A stretch of 11,974 nt of DNA from an uncultured Mucispirillum sp. (lineage in GTDB: Bacteria; Chrysiogenota; Deferribacteres; Deferribacterales; Mucispirillaceae). The notes beneath the pieces were generated by a model. The model was given only the letters and a program-made list of their open reading frames with translations. It made no database searches and was not told where the DNA came from. This document shows, piece by piece, positions 1-7,259 of the stretch. Location: the NCBI GenBank assembly GCA_945929285.1, contig CAMEOC010000006.1, positions 1 through 11,974 on the forward strand, written 5' to 3'. The translations under genes and the position numbers were made by a program. Numbering within the stretch: the stretch's first letter is position 1; each line of letters begins with the position of its first letter.

Positions 1-1590
1 AAAAGAGCTATGTGGACAAAATTAGACCATTCTCACCCAGCTTATCAGTTAGTTTTAAAAGGTGAAACATACATAGGCAAAGCTACTCTTTTTGGCAAAG
101 ATTATATGACCTATTACGACCCTATAATAGATAACAATAATAATGTTATTGGTATTTTATTTATAGGCTATAATCTTGCACCAGCTTATAAAGTATTAAA
201 TGATAGTATAGGTGGCATAACCATAGGCATAAATGGCTATATAATGGCATATGATAAAAATAACGATAAATTTACCATAGGTGATATAGCAGATAAGCCA
301 AGTAGCCTGCCATTTTATAAAGATATTAAAGAAAACAGTATTTTCAATTACTCATTTAATGGTAAAAAATATATAGCAAAAGATATAGTTAGTAAAGATT
401 TAGGATGGAATGTTGTAATAAGTGCCTTAGAAAGTGATTATATTAATGATATTTTATTTTTAAGAACCATAATATTTATAGGTGTTATAGTATTTTTACT
501 TGCATTATTTATTTCTATAAGTGTAATGGTAAGAATTGCTATTGTTTCACCGCTTCGTAAAATGACATCATCACTGTTTGACTTTTTTAATGATATAAGC
601 CATAGAACAAAAGGGGAAAGGCCTGAATATGTGGCAAAAACTAAAGATGAAATAAAAGCAGTATCCCATGCTATTACTGAACAGGTTCAGCTTTTACAAA
701 AAGGTTTAGATGAAGATAAAAGGTTAATAGAAGAATCACTTGAAGTTTCTGCTAAAGTAAAAAGTGGCTTTTTAAGCGTTCAAATAAATGCTGTTACAAG
801 TAACCCATCATTAAATATGTTAAAAGATAATATTAATGAAACATTTTATAACCTTAATAATACCATGCAGGATATTTTAATGGTTGTGGAAAAATATTCT
901 AATAATGATTTTAGAGACAGTATTGAAGAAGGTATGCTTGAAGGCGAGCTTTTATCTGTTATAAAAGGTATAAACTTAATGGGCGAGTGTATTAGGGAAA
1001 TGCTACATACGTCTATGAATACATGCGAAAACTTAATGGGCTCATCAGATGAATTAAAACACCATGTGGATACTCTTGAACAAAGTGCCCAAACACAATC
1101 AAGCCATTTAGCAAAAAATATTTCATCATTAAACCAGTTAAACCATTCTATGCAGTCTGTAAATGAAAGGGCAAAAGAAGTGGTGGAACATTCTGAAGCC
1201 ATAAGAAATATTATTGAAGTTATTCATGATGTGGCAGACCAAACAGATTTATTGGCATTAAATGCAGCCATAGAAGCAGCAAGGGCTGGTGAGCATGGCA
1301 GGGGCTTTGCAGTGGTTGCAGATGAAGTTAGAAAATTAGCAGAAAGAACACAGAAAAACTTACAGGAAATATCTGAAAATACTAATGCTCTTGTGGAAGC
1401 CATAAACCATATGGATAATGCTATTAATACCCAAACCATAGAAATGGAAGAAATGCGTAACTCTATAATGGAGCTGCAGTCTGTAACAGAAAGCACATTA
1501 CATGTGGCAGTTTCCACAAAAGAAGTATCTGATAAAGTAGGTAAAATCTCCAATGATATTTTAAATGATGCTAGCAGTAAAGAATTTTAA
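1..1590 (+). CDS. Methyl-accepting chemotaxis protein with Cache-type sensor (5' end outside window)
   Basis: Transmembrane chemoreceptor that would sense a small ligand in the periplasm and control CheA through CheW. The frame is open through base 1 (codons Lys-Arg-Ala before the first ATG at 10), so the ATG at 10 is internal and the N-terminal signal/membrane helix is missing. Residue numbers here count from that ATG. Residues 1-60 ([31 protein letters not shown]) match the Cache_3-Cache_2 periplasmic sensor family. Residues 70-145 are the rest of the sensor. Residues 152-173 form a transmembrane helix. A HAMP segment starts near residue 174 (SPLRKM), and a second HAMP-like stretch may lie at about 235-330. 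The signalling hairpin tip is at about 401-448, with the highly conserved [20 protein letters not shown] core. The C-terminus (SSKEF) lacks a CheR-binding pentapeptide. Family assignment is firm; the ligand is unknown. Confidence 0.93.
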   Translation, partial: KRAMWTKLDHSHPAYQLVLKGETYIGKATLFGKDYMTYYDPIIDNNNNVIGILFIGYNLAPAYKVLNDSIGGITIGINGYIMAYDKNNDKFTIGDIADKPSSLPFYKDIKENSIFNYSFNGKKYIAKDIVSKDLGWNVVISALESDYINDILFLRTIIFIGVIVFLLALFISISVMVRIAIVSPLRKMTSSLFDFFNDISHRTKGERPEYVAKTKDEIKAVSHAITEQVQLLQKGLDEDKRLIEESLEVSAKVKSGFLSVQINAVTSNPSLNMLKDNINETFYNLNNTMQDILMVVEKYSNNDFRDSIEEGMLEGELLSVIKGINLMGECIREMLHTSMNTCENLMGSSDELKHHVDTLEQSAQTQSSHLAKNISSLNQLNHSMQSVNERAKEVVEHSEAIRNIIEVIHDVADQTDLLALNAAIEAARAGEHGRGFAVVADEVRKLAERTQKNLQEISENTNALVEAINHMDNAINTQTIEMEEMRNSIMELQSVTESTLHVAVSTKEVSDKVGKISNDILNDASSKEF

Positions 1591-1612
1591 TCATGTAGCT
1601 TGAGGTATTATA

Positions 1613-2611
1613 ATGAAAAAGGCTTTGTATATTATCTTAGTAGTATTATTAGTAGTTATATCTGGTTGTAAGAAAGAGGGTGGCAGTAATCAGCAGGAAA
1701 TATCTTTAAATAATAAAGAAAATTCAACAGCTGATTTTAATGGAATAAATACAAAAGGTGATGATTTAGTTAAGCAAAAGGTAGATAATAATGAAGTAAA
1801 ACAAAATATTTTGCTAACCTATTACCTTGAAAGCCCAAAATCAAGCAATATTGCAAGTGATGATTCTGCTGTGAAAATAATATTTTCTTCAGATGATGCT
1901 AATTCTGCCATTGCTGAAATGCACCGTAATAAAGATATTTCAAACCTTATAAAAATAAGTCCGGAAATTAAAGGTCAGTGGAAAGCAAGCCCAAATGGTA
2001 AAAATATAACTTTTAAGCCGGAAGTGGAGTGGCAAAATAATACTAAATATTCAATCACTATGGATAGAGCATTATTTAACCCACATTATACCATAAAAAA
2101 ATTATCTACATCATTTAAAACTGAGCCTTTTTTATGTTATATAATTTCAGAAAATTTAGAGAATGATTATAATAATGAAACACAACAGTATAGCATTCAT
2201 ATAAAATTTAATTATCTCTTTAACCAAAAGCAGTTTAAAAAAGAAGCTTTATTAAAACTTAATAATGAAGAATTAAAATTTAAAGTAGTTTTTGATAAAG
2301 ATGGTTATGGTGCAAAAATAACATCAGATAAATTTAAAATGAATGCAGAAAAAGAACAAATTATTATATTTTTACTGCCTCGTATTGATAGTGCTTCTGG
2401 AGATAGTAAATTAACTTATGAAATAAGCCATACTTATGTAGTTGAAAAATATTTAGGCAATAAAATATTTTATGCAGGAGAAATAGATTCTCAGGTAATA
2501 AAAGATGAAAATAATAATCCCCAAAATGCTCTTGTTATATCATTTTCTGAAGCTGTAAATTTATCTGAATTAATGGATAATATGAGGGTATATAAAGAAG
2601 ATGAAATATAG
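1613..2611 (+). CDS. A2M fragment 1: lipoprotein signal and N-terminal macroglobulin domains
   Basis: N-terminal 332 residues of the split A2M. Residues 1-18 are a lipoprotein signal peptide (KK, hydrophobic core, then ISG-C with the acylated cysteine at 19). Lys follows at +2, so by the E. coli Lol rule the protein would go to the outer membrane. Residues about 20-65 are a polar Asn/Lys-rich linker. Residues about 66-175 look like the first macroglobulin-like domain (the SPEIKGQWKASPNGKNITFKP stretch and the FKTEPF strand are typical). Residues about 176-332 start the next domain. The frame stops at TAG 2609-2611 just after KEDEI, in the middle of a domain, and homology continues in the -1 frame. 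If the frameshift is real, this is the only part of the gene with a good translation start, and it would yield an inactive lipoprotein without bait or thioester. Confidence 0.8.
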   Translation: MKKALYIILVVLLVVISGCKKEGGSNQQEISLNNKENSTADFNGINTKGDDLVKQKVDNNEVKQNILLTYYLESPKSSNIASDDSAVKIIFSSDDANSAIAEMHRNKDISNLIKISPEIKGQWKASPNGKNITFKPEVEWQNNTKYSITMDRALFNPHYTIKKLSTSFKTEPFLCYIISENLENDYNNETQQYSIHIKFNYLFNQKQFKKEALLKLNNEELKFKVVFDKDGYGAKITSDKFKMNAEKEQIIIFLLPRIDSASGDSKLTYEISHTYVVEKYLGNKIFYAGEIDSQVIKDENNNPQNALVISFSEAVNLSELMDNMRVYKEDEI

Positions 2612-2655
2612 ATAAAATAAACCTAATACCCATAAATACAAGTAATAATGCCGAT

Positions 2656-3288
2656 GTGGTGCATTCTTTTTTTATTGATTATAATGTGGAAGAAAGCACA
2701 TATTTAAAAGTATATATTAATAAAAATTTAAAATCAGTAAATGGTAAACAGCTAAATGAAAGGGTAGAATCTAGGGTAAGCTTAAACCCTATAAAACCTT
2801 CAATAAGTATATTACAAAAAGGAACACTTCTTTCTTTAAAAAGTGAAAAAAATATTACATTTGAAACCCGTGGTATAAACTCTCTTAAAATATCTGTGGG
2901 AAAAGTTTTGCCGGAACAAATTCAGCATATTATAAACTTTTCTACTAGTAAAGGTTTAGGAGATGTTAATTTTTACTCAAGGGAAATAAATGAAACAAAT
3001 TTTTCAGAATATAAAACAGCTAAACTTCCCCTTGCTTCATCAGATAGAATATACCCTAGCTATGCAACTATTAATATAGCCGAATATTTAGGGGAAAAAC
3101 CAGGGCTTTATTATGTAAAAGCTTCTGCATTAAATGAAAATGGTAATATGATATATGATGAATCTTATGATGATTACTATGATGATTATTATTACGATGA
3201 TTATTACTATAACAGCAGAAGTGGTTATTTAGAGCGTTCTAAATTATTGCTAATACTAATAGGAATAACCAAACAAATGTATTTTTAG
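2656..3288 (+). CDS. A2M fragment 2: internal macroglobulin domains, broken at both ends
   Basis: Middle part of the split A2M. The frame is open from 2605, after a TGA at 2602-2604. The first start-like codon, GTG 2656, has no ribosome binding site in front of it, so independent translation is unlikely. The codons from 2605 to 2655 read as a natural continuation of fragment 1 (IDKINLIPINTSNNADVV). The next domain has the family-like pattern of a Gly-Thr-Leu-Leu turn followed by strands (TRGINSLKISVGKVLPEQI) and ends in PGLYYVKASAL. A Tyr/Asp-rich tract follows at 3166-3210. After LERSK (ending 3243) the frame runs into a non-homologous tail (LLLILIGITKQMYF) and stops. The homologous sequence resumes in the -1 frame from 3243, which places the second frameshift at 3240-3246. 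Confidence 0.7.
   Translation: MVHSFFIDYNVEESTYLKVYINKNLKSVNGKQLNERVESRVSLNPIKPSISILQKGTLLSLKSEKNITFETRGINSLKISVGKVLPEQIQHIINFSTSKGLGDVNFYSREINETNFSEYKTAKLPLASSDRIYPSYATINIAEYLGEKPGLYYVKASALNENGNMIYDESYDDYYDDYYYDDYYYNSRSGYLERSKLLLILIGITKQMYF
3166..3210 (+). repeat. Tyr/Asp codon repeat inside the A2M gene
   Basis: Fifteen codons read YDDYYDDYYYDDYYY, made from near-repeats of TATGATGATTACTAT at 3166-3180, 3181-3195 (GATGATTATTATTAC) and 3196-3210. It lies in a likely interdomain linker just before the DRGIYRPGE-containing region and ends 30 nt upstream of the second frameshift. Acidic/aromatic linkers occur at this place in other bacterial A2Ms, so the tract itself is not abnormal; its near-perfect periodicity suggests growth by repeat slippage. 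Confidence 0.6.
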
Positions 3289-3554
3289 CATCTATTTCAA
3301 AAGGTGAAGCTGTAAAAAATGCACAAATACAAGTTATAGGTAAAAATGGGCTTCCTTTAGTTTCAGGGCAGACAGATAATAATGGTTATTTTCAATATGA
3401 GCTCCTAAATGATAATCAAAATACTCCAGTAGCTATTATAGCAAAAAAAGATAATGATTTTACATATCTGCCTTTTGATTACAAAAGAGAAATAGAGTAT
3501 TCCAGATTTGATGTTGGTGGGGAATATATAACAAATAATGATGCTTTAAAAGCA

Positions 3555-6500
3555 ATGGTATTTTCAGATAGAGGCATATACAGGCCAGGGGAAAATATAA
3601 GTATTGCTGGTATTATAAAAGATGCAGCATGGAAGCAAAACTTATCTGGTGTGCCTGTGGAAATCCGTATAGTTTCCCCAAAAGATGAAGTAGTTTTAAA
3701 AGAAACATATTCTCTTGATGAAACAGGTTTTTTTGAAACAGAATTAAAAACTGAGCCATTTTATACCACAGGTAATTATTATGTAATGGTTTATCTTTTA
3801 GATAGTAATGGTAAATTAGATTCATCTTTAGGTAGAGTAAATTTTGAATTAAGGGAGTTTGATACTGATACCATAAGGGTAAATACTTCTATTAAAAATA
3901 GAAAAATAAAAGGCTGGATGAAGCCAGATAATATTACTATATCATTAAAAGCTGATAATATGATAGGCACTCCGGCAGTAAATAGAAGGGTTGCAGCCTC
4001 TGTTTCTTTTGCTCCTACTATTTTTCATTTTCCAGAATTAAAAGATTACAGGTTTATAGATCCATATATAGATAGCATTAGCAGTATAAAAAAGGCATAC
4101 ACTCCAAATATATCTGATAAACAAACAGATGTAAAAGGTATGGCAGAATTTAACCTTTCAAACTTATTTAGCCAATATACTTACGGAACATATATATTAG
4201 AATTTAGTGGTGAAGTTTTTGAAGCAGGTAGTGGTGATGGTGTAACAGGTTATACCAGTGCAAAAGTCTCTCCATCTGATTATTTAGTAGGCTATAAAAC
4301 AAACAGTTATTTATATTACCTTAATAAAGATGAAGAAGCATATGTTAATTTTATTGCAGTAGACAGCGATTTGAATAAATTAAATAAACCTAATATGCGT
4401 TATAGAGTTTCTCAAGTTACATACATAAGCCAGTTAATAAAAGATAATAATGGTAAGTATAGGTATAGTAATGTTAAAAGATATAATGTAATAAACAGTG
4501 GCTCATTAAGCATTAAGGAAACAGGGCAGGATGTTTTACTTCCTACAAATTTGGCAGGTGAATTTATATATGAAGTAATTGATGAAAATAATGTGGTTGT
4601 AGGTAAAGTCAATTACTATGTTTCAGGTAATGAAAATGTAGAAACAGGTGTAGCAAAAGAGGCAGAGCTTTTATTAAAACTTGATAAGGAAGAGTATAAA
4701 GCAGGGGATACTATAAACTTAAGTATTACTGCCCCATATACAGGCTATGGATTAATTACAATAGAAAAAGAAAAAGTTTATGCATATAAATGGTTTAAAA
4801 CAAATACAAATGTATTAACTCCAAATATAAAAATACCGGAATCTTTAGAAGGGAATGGTTATGTAAATGTTACTTTTGTAAGAGATATAGCATCTAAAGA
4901 TATTTTTAGTAAGCCATTAAGTTATGCTGTAATGCCATTTTCTATTAATAAATCCCATAGAAATATAGGTATAACTTTTAAAACACCTGAAGTGGTTATG
5001 CCTGGAGATGATGTTTTAATAGAATATAGTGCTGATAAAAGTGGTAAGATAATTATATATGGGGTTGATGAAGGAATATTACAGGTTGCAGGCTATAAAC
5101 TGCCAGACCCGCTTAATTATTTTATGAAAAAAGTTGCTCTTTCTGTTCGCACAAGGCAGACAGCTGATTTAATTCTGCCAGATTATAATATATTAAGTGA
5201 AACTTATGGTATTGGTGGTGGTGAAAAAGCCCTAATGGCAGATATGGCAGCTAAGAAATTAAACCCTTTTGCTAGAGCTGTTGAAACACCAGCAGCATTT
5301 TGGTCTAAAATAATTGATGTAAAAGCAGGGGAGAAAAAGACTTATAAATTTCAAGTGCCTTCATATTTTAACGGCTCTATGAAAATAATGGCAGTTGCAG
5401 TATCTAAAGATGGTGTTGGCAGCAGCCAAACTTCATTTATTTCCCGTGCACCTGTTGTGCTTACCCCTAATATGCCTTATGCAGCTGTGCAGGGAGATAA
5501 GTTTAAGCTTTCTGTTGGTATTACAAACTTAATAGGCAAAGAAAAACAGGAAGATATTAAAATAAGTGCTATACCTTCAAAACATTTTCAAATTATAGGT
5601 GAAAGTGTAAAAACTGTTACAGTTCAAGAAAATGGGGAAGCATTGGTTATATTTGATGTGCTTGTTACAAACCAATTAGGCAGTGGAGAAATAAATTTAA
5701 AAGTAGAAAATAAAAATTTAACAAAACCTTTACAAACAAAAATAACTTCTTCTATTCGCCCTATGGTGCCTTATAGAACAGAAGTAAATATGGGTGTATT
5801 TAAAAGCAAATCTGCCACTTTAAATGTGCCAAAAAGACAAATGTATGATTTAGCAGCAACAAGAGAAGTAATGGTTTCTGCAAACCCATTATATGCTGTT
5901 TCTGGTATTGGTAATTACTTAAAGTATTACCCATACGGCTGTACAGAGCAGATTACAAGTAAAATATACCCTGTTGTAATGCTTGCAGCTGTGAATAACA
6001 CCACAAATTTAAGAGAAGTGCAGGATGTGTATAATGCCTATATAAAAGAGTTAACATCAAGGCAGAAAGGTAAAAATGGCTTTACTTACTGGAATGGCGG
6101 CCATTATGTATATGATTTACCTGCTATATATGCTACTCAATTTTTAACTGATGCAAAAGAGTTAGGCTATAATGTGCCAAATAGTTTATATAATAATGCA
6201 ATAGATTATTTAAAATCCTTTAGTGAAAACAGGCCTAATAGTTATTATGAAGCTTTAGATATGGCTTTTGCCACATATATTCTTGCAAGAAATGGTATTA
6301 TTTCTTCAAGGCCTTTAAATATTTTAGAGGAATACTTATCTAAAAAAGTAGATAAATGGGAAAATACACTAGCAGCAGCATATATTGGTGCTACATATAT
6401 TATTTATAAAAATGAAGAAAAGGGTATTAAATTATTAAAATCATCACTGCCTGCATATACTAAATATTTATTTTCCTATGATTTTAATGATTCTTTATCA

Positions 6501-7259
6501 AACACTGCAAGATATATTTATTTAGCAGGACGACACTATCCAGATATAGTTAAGCAAAACCCTGCATTAGTGCAAAGAATGATAGATGATATAAATGGCG
6601 GGTATTATAATTCATTTTCCAGTGCATTTTCTTTTGCTGCCCTTTATGCAGTTGGAAATTCAGATAATGATATGCCTGTATTTGTAGAATCAGGTAATGG
6701 GGTAACAGTAGATAAAGAGCATAAAAATAAAGCAGAGTTTTCAGAAAATATGGAAAAAATCAATGTAAATTTTGCTGAAAATAACCCATTAGGCTATTTC
6801 TATTATATAACAACTAGTGGTTATGATAAGAATGTGCCTGTTAAAACATCTAAAGGGTTAGATATAACAAAAACATTTTATGATAAAAACGGTAAAGAGA
6901 TAGTTAGTGCTAAACAGGGTGATGAAGTAACTGTTGCCATTAAAGTAGTGCGAAATGATAAAAAATATAATGAAAGCACTATGGTAGCTATTACAGATTT
7001 AGTGCCAGGGGGTACTGAAATAATAACCAGTAAAGGTGTAAATGTTCCAAAAGCTTATGAATTTCATGAGTTTAGGGAAGATAGAGCTATAATGTATGTA
7101 AATATGAACAGCAGCTATAATGAAACCATAACTTATACATTAAAAATGCTTTCTTCTGGCGAATTTTTAGTGCCACCAGCTTATGCAGAAAGTTTGTATA
7201 ATAGAGATATTAATGCAGTTGGTAACAACTTTAATTTTACTATAAATGATGCGGAATAA
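3555..7259 (+). CDS. A2M fragment 3: MG2 to C-terminus, with bait region and thioester domain
   Basis: C-terminal two-thirds of the split A2M. The frame is open from 3243, and its first 104 codons (IIANTNRNNQTNVFLASISK onward) continue fragment 2. ATG 3555 is therefore an internal Met of the original gene, with no ribosome binding site. Numbering from 3555: DRGIYRPGE (5-13) opens the MG2-type domain. Residues about 370-545 match the bait-region domain (LDKEEYKAGDTINLSI, then IYGVDEGIL). Residues about 575-665 match the A2M core domain (AAFWSKIIDVKAGEKKTYKF, FNGSMKIMAVAVSKDGVG). YPYGCTEQ with Cys796 and Gln799 is the thioester motif, followed by an alpha-helical thioester domain to about 1040. 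The last domain has TDLVPGGTE, FREDRAIMY and PPAYAESLY, so the end is complete. All key residues are intact. The final codons overlap pbpC. Confidence 0.85.
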   Translation: MVFSDRGIYRPGENISIAGIIKDAAWKQNLSGVPVEIRIVSPKDEVVLKETYSLDETGFFETELKTEPFYTTGNYYVMVYLLDSNGKLDSSLGRVNFELREFDTDTIRVNTSIKNRKIKGWMKPDNITISLKADNMIGTPAVNRRVAASVSFAPTIFHFPELKDYRFIDPYIDSISSIKKAYTPNISDKQTDVKGMAEFNLSNLFSQYTYGTYILEFSGEVFEAGSGDGVTGYTSAKVSPSDYLVGYKTNSYLYYLNKDEEAYVNFIAVDSDLNKLNKPNMRYRVSQVTYISQLIKDNNGKYRYSNVKRYNVINSGSLSIKETGQDVLLPTNLAGEFIYEVIDENNVVVGKVNYYVSGNENVETGVAKEAELLLKLDKEEYKAGDTINLSITAPYTGYGLITIEKEKVYAYKWFKTNTNVLTPNIKIPESLEGNGYVNVTFVRDIASKDIFSKPLSYAVMPFSINKSHRNIGITFKTPEVVMPGDDVLIEYSADKSGKIIIYGVDEGILQVAGYKLPDPLNYFMKKVALSVRTRQTADLILPDYNILSETYGIGGGEKALMADMAAKKLNPFARAVETPAAFWSKIIDVKAGEKKTYKFQVPSYFNGSMKIMAVAVSKDGVGSSQTSFISRAPVVLTPNMPYAAVQGDKFKLSVGITNLIGKEKQEDIKISAIPSKHFQIIGESVKTVTVQENGEALVIFDVLVTNQLGSGEINLKVENKNLTKPLQTKITSSIRPMVPYRTEVNMGVFKSKSATLNVPKRQMYDLAATREVMVSANPLYAVSGIGNYLKYYPYGCTEQITSKIYPVVMLAAVNNTTNLREVQDVYNAYIKELTSRQKGKNGFTYWNGGHYVYDLPAIYATQFLTDAKELGYNVPNSLYNNAIDYLKSFSENRPNSYYEALDMAFATYILARNGIISSRPLNILEEYLSKKVDKWENTLAAAYIGATYIIYKNEEKGIKLLKSSLPAYTKYLFSYDFNDSLSNTARYIYLAGRHYPDIVKQNPALVQRMIDDINGGYYNSFSSAFSFAALYAVGNSDNDMPVFVESGNGVTVDKEHKNKAEFSENMEKINVNFAENNPLGYFYYITTSGYDKNVPVKTSKGLDITKTFYDKNGKEIVSAKQGDEVTVAIKVVRNDKKYNESTMVAITDLVPGGTEIITSKGVNVPKAYEFHEFREDRAIMYVNMNSSYNETITYTLKMLSSGEFLVPPAYAESLYNRDINAVGNNFNFTINDAE

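Larger units (their letters stand above)
1613..7259 (+). pseudogene. Bacterial alpha-2-macroglobulin lipoprotein (YfhM-like), split by two frameshifts
   Basis: Reconstructed whole gene. Three successive frames (phases 2, 1 and 0) encode consecutive, non-overlapping parts of one bacterial A2M. Each junction needs +1 nt, and the corrected length of 5649 nt is a multiple of 3, giving about 1882 residues. That is somewhat longer than E. coli YfhM (about 1650). The family traps proteases: cleavage of the bait region exposes an internal Cys-Gln thioester that bonds covalently to the attacker. Visible features are a lipobox at C19, N-terminal macroglobulin-like domains, DRGIYRPGE at the start of the MG2-type region (3567), a bait-region domain, the thioester CTEQ (5940-5951, about Cys1444), and a complete C-terminal domain ending in a PPAYAE motif. 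The start at ATG 1613 is supported by a GAGG ribosome binding site 7 nt upstream. pbpC follows with overlap, as in the well-known A2M/PBP1C pair. The frameshifts may be real inactivating mutations or sequence errors; the rest of the gene shows no decay. Confidence 0.85.

Noticed and set aside
846..1553. Two long minus-strand open frames opposite the chemoreceptor gene
   Set aside because: They lie opposite the conserved signalling domain, have no ribosome binding site or recognisable protein character, and read as shadows of the real gene.
2603..3244. Phase variation by slipped-strand mispairing at the two sites
   Set aside because: The implicated runs are only AAA/AAAA, far shorter than typical phase-variable tracts, and longer runs in the same gene are in frame.
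2594..3288. Programmed -1 ribosomal frameshifting to make one full-length A2M
   Set aside because: Both shifts are in the -1 direction, but the only windows allowed by the flanking stops (2602-2611 and 3240-3246) contain no X XXY YYZ slippery heptamer in the right phase. The T-rich stretch at the end of fragment 2 (3280-3288) comes too late, after homology has already been lost.
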